A stretch of DNA of 40,927 nucleotides, from positions 1-40,927 of the forward strand of contig JADDQY010000111.1 in NCBI GenBank assembly GCA_016781135.1, read 5' to 3'. The notes under the pieces were generated by a model that worked only from the letters and a program-made list of their open reading frames with translations, did no database searches and was not told the origin of the DNA. Origin of the DNA: Actinomycetota bacterium (GTDB lineage Bacteria; Actinomycetota; Acidimicrobiia; Acidimicrobiales; CADCSY01). Of this stretch, positions 29,149 through 36,605 are shown one piece after another. Each line of letters opens with the position of its first letter. The first letter of the stretch is position 1. Both the position numbers and the translations under genes were made by a program.

Positions 29149-29760
29149 GTGACGGGAACGACCATCGTGATGCTCGATCCCATGACCAGCACCGACGCCC
29201 GCTTCGCCGGCGAGCCGTGGGACGGCGCGGTCGAGCCCGTCGATGCGTACGAGCTCCCCTCGATCGATCTCTCCGAGGTGGGCGCCCTGCTGCTCGGGAA
29301 CATGATCGACCAGGAGTTCCTCTACCGCCACCGGGCCCTGGTCCGGTCCTTCCTCGACGACGGCAAGGTGATCGTGTTCAGCGGCCACTTGCTGCGACCG
29401 TGGCTCCCGGGATGCGGAGCCTTCGTCCCCAAGGCGATCGCCACCTTCCACGACTACGCCCTGAGCGTGGTCAACCCCCACCCGCTCTACGCCGGCGTCG
29501 ATCCCCACGACCTCACGTTTCGCCGCGGGGTCGCCGGCTTCTTCGCTCGCGGCCACCACCGCACCCCTCCCGGAGCCGAGGTGCTGCTGGCCCTCCCCGG
29601 TGGAGAGCCGGTGACCTACGTCGACCGCGTCAGCACCGGGGGAACGATCCTGGTCCACGCCGGCGGGGCGCTGTTCGATGGGACCGAGCGCGACAGCACC
29701 GCGTCCCGGGTACCGGCCCAACTGCTGGCGTGGGTGCGGGCCGAGGTCGACGGGAGATGA
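29149..29760 (+). CDS. Amidotransferase-fold (ThuA/GATase1-like) protein, first of a tandem pair
   Basis: About 203 aa. The pattern of an initial beta strand (GTTIVMLDP), an acidic stretch, then DLSEVGALLLGNMIDQEFLYRHRALVRSFLDDGKVIVFSGHLLRPW suggests a class I glutamine-amidotransferase-like/ThuA fold, without a clear catalytic Cys in the elbow. The C-terminal half has GHHRTPPGAEVLLALPGGEPVTYVDRVSTGGTILV, which matches the next gene (YVDRVSSPGTLVV). GTG 29149 lies 9 nt from GGGAG (29135-29139); GTG 29143 is only 3 nt from it. The stop overlaps the ATG of the next gene. Function unknown. Confidence 0.7.
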   Translation: MTGTTIVMLDPMTSTDARFAGEPWDGAVEPVDAYELPSIDLSEVGALLLGNMIDQEFLYRHRALVRSFLDDGKVIVFSGHLLRPWLPGCGAFVPKAIATFHDYALSVVNPHPLYAGVDPHDLTFRRGVAGFFARGHHRTPPGAEVLLALPGGEPVTYVDRVSTGGTILVHAGGALFDGTERDSTASRVPAQLLAWVRAEVDGR

Positions 29761-30380
29761 AGCGCCTGGGCGCGCTCTACTGAGGATCGTCGGCCCACCA
29801 TCGGGGGCTCCACGAGCCCAAGTACGCCCGGTGGCTGAGCCCGATCATCTACCTGCCCGAGCTGGCTGCCTCCGACCTGTCCGACCTCGACGGGCTGATC
29901 GTGCCCGAGCGACTCCATCGGGGACTCGTCCACGAGGCCCGGGGCCAGCTGCTCGAGGTGCTGGAACGGGGTGGCACGGTGGTGCTGTTCGGCGACCAGT
30001 CGGTCTACGGGGACCACCCGCGGGATTGGCTCCCAGGTGTGGCGTGGGAGCATCGACCCACCAACTTCTGGTGGTGGCTGGATCCCGAGGCCGAGAGCGG
30101 CATCGTGGCTGCTCAGCCCGACCACTCCCTGTTCCGCAGGATCAGCCTCGCCGACGCCACCTGGCACCACCACGGCATCTTCCGCCCCCCTCCCGGTGCC
30201 GACACGATCATCGCCAGCACTGACGGGGCGGCGGTGCTCTACGTCGATCGGGTCAGCTCACCCGGCACCCTGGTCGTGTCCTCCCTCGACCCTCTGTCCC
30301 ACTTCGGCTCCTACTTCATGCCGGCGACCGAGCGGTTCCTCGACGGCTTCTTGCCCTGGCTGGTGGAGGACCTCTCGTGA
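29757..30380 (+). CDS. Second tandem amidotransferase-fold protein, interrupted by an in-frame TGA
   Basis: ATG 29757 overlaps the previous stop (ATGA) and reads MKRLGALY, then TGA (29781-29783), then in the same frame GSSAHHRGLHEPKYARWLSP and a full paralogue of the first gene: DLDGLIVPERLHRGLVHEARGQLLEVLERGGTVVLFGDQS, PTNFWWWLDPEAE, FRPPPGADTIIAS and YVDRVSSPGTLVVSSLDPLSHFGSYF. The first usable start after the TGA is GTG 29901, which would lose the first strand and the HHRG motif. So this is a one-base nonsense mutation, a sequencing error, or recoding; the hairpins after the TGA do not look like a SECIS. Protein from GTG 29901 would be 159 aa. Confidence 0.6.
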
Positions 30381-30413
30381 ACGCCGTCGGCCGGTCGGGC
30401 CGACCTCGGCAGT

Positions 30414-30419
30414 TAGGAT
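30414..30419 (+). promoter_or_regulatory. -10 element for leaderless disA
   Basis: TAGGAT lies four bases before ATG 30424 and seven before GTG 30427, which is in frame as the second codon. No ribosome site is present. A leaderless disA transcript is likely. Confidence 0.45.
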
Positions 30420-30423
30420 CACC

Positions 30424-31500
30424 ATGGTGGCTCCCCGTCGTAGCAGCCTCCTGCTCGAAGCACTGGCCTCGGTGGCACCGGGCAAGCCGCTGCGCGAGGG
30501 TCTCGATCGCATCCTCCAGGCCGAGATGGGGGCGCTGGTGGTGGTGGGTGACGGGCCCGAGGTGCTCAACATCTGCTCCGGCGGGTTCCTGCTCGATGCC
30601 GCCTTCAGCCCCCAGCGGCTCTCGGAGCTGGCCAAGATGGACGGCGCCATCATCCTCGCCTCGGACGCCAGCCGCATCGCCCGGGCCAACGTCCACCTCG
30701 TGCCCAACCCCAACGTCCCCACCTCCGAGACCGGCACCCGCCATCGCACCGCCGAGCGGGTGGCCCGGTCGATCACCGTGCCGGTGATCTCGGTCTCGGA
30801 GGACCAGTCGGTGATCGCCGTCTACGTCAACAACGAGAAGCGCCCCCTCGAGCCCATCCCCCGTCTGCTCGCCCGGGCCAACCAGGCCCTGTCCACGCTG
30901 GAGCGCTACAAGAACCGCCTCGACGCGGTGTCTGCCTCGCTGGCGGCTCTCGAGATCGAGGACCTGGTGACCGTGCGCGACGTGGTCACCGTGCTGCAGC
31001 GGGCGGAGATGGTGCGGCGCATCTCCGAGGAGATCGACCGCCACATCATCGAGCTGGGCGTCGACGGCCGGCTCGTGCGGCTGCAGCTCGAGGAGCTGAT
31101 GGGCGGGGTGGAGGTCGACAGCCGGCTGATCGTGCGCGACTACTTCCACGAGGAGTCCACCTGGCACCTCGACGAGGCGCTCGAGACCATGGCCAACCTC
31201 AGCACCGACGACCTCCTCGACCTCAAGACCGTCGCAACGATGCTCCACCTCCCCGGTGGCGCCCCCGACCTCGACCAGACGCTGTCGCCACGCGGCTACC
31301 GGATGCTGTCGCGGGTGCCTCGGCTGCCTGAACCGGTGGTCGACGGCATCGTGGAGCGCTTCGGCAGCCTGCAGAAGATCATGGCTGCCTCGGTGGCCGA
31401 CCTCGACGACGTCAAGGAGGTGGGCGAGACCCGGGCCCGAGCGATCAGGGAGGGCCTGGCCCGCCTGGCGGAGACGAGCATCCTCGACCGCTACACCTGA
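30424..31500 (+). CDS. disA: DNA integrity scanning diadenylate cyclase DisA
   Basis: Makes cyclic di-AMP from two ATP and slows when bound to branched DNA. N-terminal DAC domain (about residues 15-145) has the catalytic DGA (about 73-75, in KMDGAIILASD) and RHR (about 106-108, in GTRHRTAERVA); a helical linker follows (about 150-285), then a HhH DNA-binding domain at the C-terminus (PVVDGIVERFGSLQKIMAASVADLDDVKEVGETRARAIREGL). 358 aa, octamer in known members. It sits downstream of radA, whose product inhibits it in other bacteria. Confidence 0.96.
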   Translation: MVAPRRSSLLLEALASVAPGKPLREGLDRILQAEMGALVVVGDGPEVLNICSGGFLLDAAFSPQRLSELAKMDGAIILASDASRIARANVHLVPNPNVPTSETGTRHRTAERVARSITVPVISVSEDQSVIAVYVNNEKRPLEPIPRLLARANQALSTLERYKNRLDAVSASLAALEIEDLVTVRDVVTVLQRAEMVRRISEEIDRHIIELGVDGRLVRLQLEELMGGVEVDSRLIVRDYFHEESTWHLDEALETMANLSTDDLLDLKTVATMLHLPGGAPDLDQTLSPRGYRMLSRVPRLPEPVVDGIVERFGSLQKIMAASVADLDDVKEVGETRARAIREGLARLAETSILDRYT

Positions 31501-31515
31501 CCCCCGTCGATCCGC

Positions 31516-32655
31516 ATGAGCGTGTGGAGCATCGTGGTGGCTGCCGGTCAGGGGAGCCGCTTCGGCGGGCCCAAGCAGTACGAGGTGCTCGCCGGCCGCC
31601 GGATGCTCGACTGGGCCGTGGCCGCGGCCCGGTCGGTGAGCGACGGGGTCGTCGTGGTGGTCGATCCCCGGCGTCTCGGGTCGCCCGAACCGCTCACCGA
31701 CGCGGTGGTGGCGGGAGGAGCCACCCGCTCGGCGTCGGTCCGGGCCGGGCTGGCCGCGGTGCCGGCGTCGGCCGAGGTCGTGGTCGTCCACGACGCCGCC
31801 CGGCCCTGTGCCTCGCCGTCGTTGTTCGCGTCGGTGGTCGCCGCCGTGCGCCGAGGCGCCGACGCTGCCGTCCCCGGCGTGCCCGTCGCCGACACCGTCA
31901 AGCGGGTCGACGCCGGCGGCGCCGTCACCGAGACGCTCGATCGCTCGACGCTCGTGGCCGTGCAGACCCCCCAGGCCTTTCCCGCCACCTCCCTGCGCCG
32001 AGCCCACGCCGGCGAGGCGGAAGCCACCGACGACGCCGGGCTGGTGGAGGCGGCCGGGGGGCGGGTGGTGGTGGTCGCCGGCGAGGGCACCAACGCCAAG
32101 GTGACCGAGCCTGCCGATCTGGTGGCGGCCGAAGCCCATCTCGGCGCCCGTGGCGGGATCCTTCGGAGGAGCCGGGTCGGCTTGGGTTTCGACGTCCACA
32201 CCCGCAGTGAGGACCCGTCCCGGGTCCTCGTGCTCGGCGGAGTGGTCTTCGAGGGTGAGCCGGGGCTCGACGGCCACTCCGATGCCGACGTGGTGGCCCA
32301 TGCCGCCGCCGAGGCCCTCCTCGGAGCCGCCGGTCTCGACGACCTCGGGTCGCAGTTCCCCGACACCGATCCCGACTGGAGGGGGGCCGACAGCATCTCC
32401 CTGCTCACCCAGGTCGGTGAGTTGGTGCGCGAGGCGGGGTGGGAGCCGGCCAACGTCGACTGCTCGGTGGTGCTCGACTCGCCCCGCCTGGCCCCCCGCC
32501 GCCAGGCGATGCAGGAGCGTCTCTCGGCGGCGGCGGGCACGGCGGTGACGGTGCGGGGCCGGCGCACCGAGGGGCTCGGCGCCCTCGGGCGCGGTGAGGG
32601 GTTGGCCTGTTGGGCGGTGGCGCTCATCGAACCCGCCGGTGGGGCAAGGACGTGA
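31516..32655 (+). CDS. ispDF: Bifunctional IspD/IspF (MEP pathway)
   Basis: Fusion of two non-adjacent steps of the MEP isoprenoid pathway. IspD domain (about 1-215): VVAAGQGSRFGGPKQYEVLAG, VVVVHDAARPC, VPGVPVADTVKRV and QTPQAFPATSLRRAH. IspF domain (about 222-379): GLGFDVHTR with the zinc Asp and His, GLDGHSDADVVAHA, DLGSQFPDTDPDW and the C-terminal RRTEGLGALGRGEGLACWAVAL. 379 aa. The junction is at LRRSRVGLGFDVH, with no extra linker. Stop overlaps the next gene's GTG. Many actinobacteria carry separate ispD and ispF; the polyprenyl synthetase at 14886 uses the pathway's products. Confidence 0.96.
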   Translation: MSVWSIVVAAGQGSRFGGPKQYEVLAGRRMLDWAVAAARSVSDGVVVVVDPRRLGSPEPLTDAVVAGGATRSASVRAGLAAVPASAEVVVVHDAARPCASPSLFASVVAAVRRGADAAVPGVPVADTVKRVDAGGAVTETLDRSTLVAVQTPQAFPATSLRRAHAGEAEATDDAGLVEAAGGRVVVVAGEGTNAKVTEPADLVAAEAHLGARGGILRRSRVGLGFDVHTRSEDPSRVLVLGGVVFEGEPGLDGHSDADVVAHAAAEALLGAAGLDDLGSQFPDTDPDWRGADSISLLTQVGELVREAGWEPANVDCSVVLDSPRLAPRRQAMQERLSAAAGTAVTVRGRRTEGLGALGRGEGLACWAVALIEPAGGART

Positions 32656-33752
32656 AGCCCCGTCAACGCGAGTCACCACCCGGGCCGCCCCCCGGTCGGG
32701 CGCGTGCCCGACCTGACGACCGAGGTCGGGATCGGCAGGCTCCGGGGCGGTCACGAGGCCCCTCTCGTCGAGGGGCCGACTCCCAGGGTCAGGCGGCCGG
32801 TCGCCCTGGCCGACGTGGTCCCGGCGGGGCTCGGGACCAGCGAGCCGGGGGACCGGACGACGCCGGCGCCTCCCGTGCTGGTGGGCTACCCCGAGCAGCG
32901 GCGGCGCCAGGGCCAGAACGATCGGGGCGACGGACCGCACCGCCTCGGCGGCGCGGCACCTCCGTGGCCGCTCCGCCGCCGGCTCGATCCCGCACCGGGG
33001 GACCCCGAACCCTCGGGGGCGAGCAGGTCGAAGGGCGCCAAGCGGTGCGGGAGCTCCTGCTCGCTGCCCGGCGCCGGGTGCGGGACGTGTGGCTGGCCGA
33101 CGACGTCGAGCCCGGCGGCGCCGTCGGCGACATCCTCGAGCTCGCTAGCGAAGCCAGGGTGCGGGTGCGCACGGTGCCGTCCTCGGCCCTTCGGGCCGAG
33201 GCCCGCTCCGAGGCCCCTCAGGGCGTGCTGGCCCATGCCGACCCGCTTCCCGAAGCCGACCTCGACGAGCTGCTCGGCCGGGACGGCCGGCGAGGGGGAA
33301 ACCCGTTCCTGGTCGTGCTCGACGGCATCACCGATCCGCAGAACCTCGGGGCCATCGTGCGATCCGCGGTCGGCGCGGGAGCCACCGGGGCGGTGCTGGC
33401 TCGCTACCGGGCAGCGCACGTCACCCCGACGGTGGCCAAGGCGGCCGCCGGTGCCGTCGAGCACCTGCCCATCGCCGTGGTCGGCGGCATCCCCGCGTCC
33501 TTGAGCAGGGCCAAGGAGGCGGGGCTGTGGCTGGTCGGCCTCGACGGCGCCGGGCCGACCAGCCTGTTCGATCTGGCCCTGGCCGACCAGCCGGTGGCCC
33601 TGGTACTCGGAGCGGAGGGGCGGGGCCTCGGTCGGCTGGTCGCCCAGCGCTGCGACGTGCTGGCGTCGATCCCGCTGCGAGGGCCGGTCGCGTCGCTCAA
33701 CGTCGCCACCGCGGCAGCCCTGGCCTGCTTCGAGGTGGCTCGGCGGCGATGA
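32652..33752 (+). CDS. rlmB: 23S rRNA 2'-O-methyltransferase, RlmB/TrmH (SpoU) family
   Basis: SPOUT methyltransferase, probably for 23S rRNA G2251 by family. The N-terminal 115 or so residues are Arg/Gly/Pro-rich and disordered. The substrate-binding domain starts at EQVEGRQAVRELLLAARRRVRDVWLA; SpoU motifs are VVLDGITDPQNLGAIVRSA (motif 1), PVALVLGAEGRGLGRLV (motif 2) and SIPLRGPVASLNVATAAALACFEVA (motif 3). 366 aa. GTG 32652 overlaps the ispDF stop with AAGGA just before it. In mycobacteria cysS lies between ispF and this gene; here it does not. Confidence 0.9.
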   Translation: MKPRQRESPPGPPPGRARARPDDRGRDRQAPGRSRGPSRRGADSQGQAAGRPGRRGPGGARDQRAGGPDDAGASRAGGLPRAAAAPGPERSGRRTAPPRRRGTSVAAPPPARSRTGGPRTLGGEQVEGRQAVRELLLAARRRVRDVWLADDVEPGGAVGDILELASEARVRVRTVPSSALRAEARSEAPQGVLAHADPLPEADLDELLGRDGRRGGNPFLVVLDGITDPQNLGAIVRSAVGAGATGAVLARYRAAHVTPTVAKAAAGAVEHLPIAVVGGIPASLSRAKEAGLWLVGLDGAGPTSLFDLALADQPVALVLGAEGRGLGRLVAQRCDVLASIPLRGPVASLNVATAAALACFEVARRR

Positions 33753-33815
33753 CCGAAGCGGCGAATCGTCACCGTCCTGTCACCTCCCGGGGCGCCTGGC
33801 CTCCTGCCCTGCGAC

Positions 33816-33821
33816 TACTCT
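33816..33821 (+). promoter_or_regulatory. Possible -10 element for sigH
   Basis: TACTCT in the 146-nt gap between rlmB and the sigH start; a leader of about 70 nt would hold the AGGAG site at 33888-33892. No -35 is visible. Confidence 0.3.
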
Positions 33822-33898
33822 CGGGGACGGCCGCTGCGCCGCTGACGCTCGAAACGACCGATCCACCTGCACCACGTCGCGCCCACCAGGAGCTCCCA

Positions 33899-34564
33899 TT
33901 GTCGCCCCGACCCGCAAGCGTCGCAGTCGATGGCATGAGCGACGAACTTTTGGTGGCGCGAGCGCAGCGGGGTGACGATGCTGCCCAACAGGCGCTGATC
34001 GAGCGCTACCGGCGCGTCGCGTCGGCCAAGGGTCGGCGGTTCCACCTCGTCGGCGGCGACGACGACGACATCGTCCAAGAGGCCCTCATCGGGCTCTACA
34101 AGGCGGTCCGTGACTACCGGGGCGACCGCCACGCCTCGTTCCGCACCTTCGCCGAGCTGTGCATCACCCGCCAGATCATGACCGCGGTCAAGACGGCTCG
34201 ACGGCGCAAGCACCAACCGCTCAACCACTACGTGTCGATCTCGCGCCCCCGGGACGAAGAGCCGCCCGAGAGCTTCGTGGAGCAGCTGCTCGACGATCAC
34301 CATGCCGTCGATCCCGCCGAAGGGGTGGTGGCCAACGACGGTGCCCGGGCCCTCGACGAGGCGGTGGAGGCCATGCTCTCGGGCTTCGAGGTCGAGGTCG
34401 TGCGCCTCCTGGTCGAAGGTCGCAGCCACAAGGAGATCGGCGCCCGGCTGGGGCGCGACCCCAAGTCGGTAGACAACGCCGTCCAGCGGATCAAGCGCAA
34501 GCTGACCAGCGGCCGCGACCCCGTCTCACTCGTTCGCTGCGCTCACTCCGTTCGGCCGAGCTGA
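33899..34564 (+). CDS. sigH: Sigma-70 family factor, Bacillus SigH (sigma-30) type
   Basis: RNA polymerase sigma factor of the Firmicute sporulation/competence sigma-H type: region 2 has RRVASAKGRRFHLVGGDDDDIVQEALIGLYKAVRDYRGDRHASFRTFAELCITRQIMTAVKTARRRKHQPLNHYVSI, and region 4 has VVRLLVEGRSHKEIGARLGRDPKSVDNAVQRIKRKL. TTG 33899 is chosen because AGGAG lies 7 nt upstream; ATG 33935 is also in frame but has no ribosome site, and ATG 33749 overlaps the rlmB stop. The last 13 codons (VSLVRCAHSVRPS) are made by the 46-bp repeat, so the native C-terminus has been replaced. The rlmB-sigH order is the same as in Bacillus. Confidence 0.9.
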   Translation: MSPRPASVAVDGMSDELLVARAQRGDDAAQQALIERYRRVASAKGRRFHLVGGDDDDIVQEALIGLYKAVRDYRGDRHASFRTFAELCITRQIMTAVKTARRRKHQPLNHYVSISRPRDEEPPESFVEQLLDDHHAVDPAEGVVANDGARALDEAVEAMLSGFEVEVVRLLVEGRSHKEIGARLGRDPKSVDNAVQRIKRKLTSGRDPVSLVRCAHSVRPS

Positions 34565-34570
34565 TCGTCC
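34525..34570 (+). repeat. 46-bp interspersed repeat, copy 2
   Basis: 44 of 46 bases match the reverse complement of 25302-25347. Here it overlaps the 3' end of sigH and supplies its last codons and stop. The 34565-34681 remainder has no gene; a further GCGTCGCTTCGCTCCCGG segment is similar in style but not a copy. Confidence 0.8.
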
Positions 34571-34681
34571 GGGAACGCTCACCGCTCATCTGCGTCGCTT
34601 CGCTCCCGGACCAGCCAGGAGGGGTGCGGCGGCGGGGAGAACCGGCGGCCGGAGGGGCGTCAGAACTGGCAGAGGTGACGG

Positions 34682-35350
34682 CTACTTCTTGGCCGCCTCG
34701 TAGTAGGGGTTGGTGCCGCTGGCGTGGTCGGTCACGTCGGTCACCGTGGTGATCTCCGGTACGGAGTCGCGAATCGCCACCTCGATGCCCTGGGTGAGGG
34801 TGACGCTGGCCATCCCGCAGCCCTGGCAGCCCCCTGACAGGCGCAGGTAGGCGGTCCCGTCTTCGACCGCAACCAGCTCGGCGTGGCCTCCGTGCGAGGC
34901 GATGCTGGGGTTGATCTGGGCCTCGAGCACCTGGGCCACACGCTGGGCGACATCGCCGCTGAGCTCGGCCGGAGGACGGCGGGTGATGCTCGGGCTGGCC
35001 GCCAACTGAGGCCGGTTGGGGTTGGTGACGGTCATCCCCGGGTTGAGCAGGTCGCGGCTCACCCCGAGGGTGGCGCCACGGAGGCGATCGACGCTGGCGG
35101 CGGGGACCACCACCGAGAGGTCGTCGTGGCCGATCACCACGTCGTCGGGCCCGGCCTTGGCCAGCGCCTCGAAGTACAGGTCGTAGACGTACTCGGTCCC
35201 GGCCACCCCGGTGACCTCGAGCCACAGGGCGAGCTCGTCGGCGTTGGGTTCGTCGGCTCGCAACGCCATGACCTTCTTGCGGGCCTGGTCGGTGACGATC
35301 AGCACCGACTGCTCGGAAGGGGACCCTGCGCTGGGTTGGTCGTCAGCCAT
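34682..35350 (-). CDS. NfuA-like iron-sulfur cluster carrier
   Basis: Carrier of Fe-S clusters to apo-proteins. The N-terminal half (about residues 15-115) is a degenerate A-type/HesB domain: VLIVTDQARKKVMALRADEPNADELALWLEVTGVAG, without the three ligand cysteines. The C-terminal NifU domain has VLEAQINPSIASHGGHAELVAVEDGTAYLRLSGGCQGCGMASVTLTQGIE, with CxxC cluster ligands. 222 aa, the two-domain plan of E. coli NfuA. ATG 35350 follows TATCAT and six bases, with no ribosome site. It is divergent from the ATP-grasp gene, 17 nt away. The radical SAM gene in the next operon would need Fe-S clusters. Confidence 0.88.
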   Translation of the reverse strand: MADDQPSAGSPSEQSVLIVTDQARKKVMALRADEPNADELALWLEVTGVAGTEYVYDLYFEALAKAGPDDVVIGHDDLSVVVPAASVDRLRGATLGVSRDLLNPGMTVTNPNRPQLAASPSITRRPPAELSGDVAQRVAQVLEAQINPSIASHGGHAELVAVEDGTAYLRLSGGCQGCGMASVTLTQGIEVAIRDSVPEITTVTDVTDHASGTNPYYEAAKK

Positions 35351-35356
35351 GGGCCC

Positions 35357-35362
35357 ATGATA
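35357..35362 (-). promoter_or_regulatory. -10 element for leaderless nfu
   Basis: On the minus strand TATCAT, six bases, then ATG 35350. It is the best TATAAT match of the six leaderless starts. Confidence 0.55.
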
Positions 35363-35367
35363 GGTGG

Positions 35368-36594
35368 GTGCCCCGCGTCCTCCTGATCCTGCCCACCGGA
35401 ACCTATCGGGCGGGCGACTTCGTGCGGGCCGCGTCCCGGCTGGGCGCCGAGGTGGTCGTGGCGTCCGAGCACCGCCAGGCCATGGCCACGTCAATGGAGG
35501 GGCGGGCGCTGGTGGTGCCCCTCGACCGGCCCGAGGCGGCCGCCGAGAGCATCGTCGTCTTCGCTCGCGACCACCCCGTCGACGCCGTGGTCGCCGTCGA
35601 CGAGCAGGGGGTGGTCCCCGCCGCGCTGGCCGCCGAGCGGCTTGGGCTGGCCCACAACCCTCCGGCGGCGGCCTCTGCCACCCGGGACAAGGTCGCCCTT
35701 CGCCGGGCGCTCGACGCCGCCGGGGTGGCCCAGCCCCGGTTCCGGGTGGCGGGCCCGGCGGACGACGTGGGCGAGTTGGCGCTGGCCGTGGGGCTGCCGT
35801 GTGTCGTCAAGCCGGTCTCGCTGTCGGCCAGCCGGGGGGTGATCCGGGCTGACGATCCGGCAGCAGCGGCGGCGGCCGGGCGCCGGGTGCGGGACATCCT
35901 CGCCCATGCGGGCGAGGACCGCGACGGCCCCCTGCTGGTCGAAGCCTTCGTCCCCGGCGCCGAGGTGGCGGTGGAGGGGCTGCTCCGAGGCGGCGAGCTC
36001 GACGTCCTGGCCGTCTTCGACAAGCCCGATCCGCTCGACGGCCCCTACTTCGAAGAGACGATCTACGTCACGCCGTCGCGCCTGGAGCCGGCCACCGCGA
36101 ACGCCGTGGGCGAGCTGGTGGACCGGGGTGCCGCCGCCCTCGGGCTGCGGGAGGGACCGGTGCACGCCGAGGTCCGGGTGCACGGTGGCGGGGTCTGGCT
36201 GCTCGAGGTGGCGGCCCGCTCCATAGGCGGGCTGTGCTCGCGCGCCCTGCGATTCGGCACCGGGACGTCGCTCGAAGAGGTCATCTTGGCCCATGCCCTC
36301 GGCCTCGGCCTCGACGGGCTGGGGCGAGAGGCCGGGGCCTCGGGCGTGATGATGATCCCCATCCCTCGTTCGGGCGTGCTCGCCGAGGTCGGGGGCGTCG
36401 CCGCGGCGCGGGCGGTAGGCGGCATCGAAGGCGTGGAGATCACCGTGACCAAGGGCCGCCCGGTGCGCTCGCTGCCCGAGGGCGACCGCTACCTGGGCTT
36501 CATCTTCGCCCGATCGCCGACCCCTGGGGAGGCCGAGCAGGCCCTGCGCGAGGCGCACGCCCGCTTGGAGATCGTCATCGCCGACCACCGGTAG
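35368..36594 (+). CDS. ATP-grasp ligase (amino-acid or peptide ligase-like)
   Basis: An ATP-grasp enzyme, which usually joins a carboxylate to an amine through an acylphosphate. Pre-ATP-grasp domain (about residues 1-105), then RDKVALRRALDAAGVAQPRFRV, PCVVKPVSLSASRGVIRAD (ATP-lysine), LLVEAFVPGAEVAVEGLLRGGEL and HAEVRVHGGGVWLLEVAARSIGG (metal-binding Glu). The C-terminal portion (GVMMIPIPRSGVLAEVGGV) is like that of L-amino-acid ligases of the BacD/dapdiamide type. 408 aa. The GTG overlaps a GGTGG run. It lies 11 nt upstream of the radical SAM gene, same strand, so the two are probably one operon. Substrate unknown. Confidence 0.85.
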   Translation: MPRVLLILPTGTYRAGDFVRAASRLGAEVVVASEHRQAMATSMEGRALVVPLDRPEAAAESIVVFARDHPVDAVVAVDEQGVVPAALAAERLGLAHNPPAAASATRDKVALRRALDAAGVAQPRFRVAGPADDVGELALAVGLPCVVKPVSLSASRGVIRADDPAAAAAAGRRVRDILAHAGEDRDGPLLVEAFVPGAEVAVEGLLRGGELDVLAVFDKPDPLDGPYFEETIYVTPSRLEPATANAVGELVDRGAAALGLREGPVHAEVRVHGGGVWLLEVAARSIGGLCSRALRFGTGTSLEEVILAHALGLGLDGLGREAGASGVMMIPIPRSGVLAEVGGVAAARAVGGIEGVEITVTKGRPVRSLPEGDRYLGFIFARSPTPGEAEQALREAHARLEIVIADHR

Positions 36595-36605
36595 CGTCGC
36601 TCAGG

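Noticed and set aside
29784..29830. SECIS for the TGA at 29781
   Set aside because: The best hairpin (GGGCTC with GAGCCC) has a 3-nt loop CAC without G or U; the other has its G late in the loop. Sec is not supported there.
30316..32940. Minus-strand open frame of 874 codons opposite disA and ispDF
   Set aside because: Shadow of two well-defined genes.
32704..33504. Alternative frame over the rlmB N-terminus
   Set aside because: It stays open, but the basic disordered extension is normal in this family and the rlmB frame is coupled to the ispDF stop.
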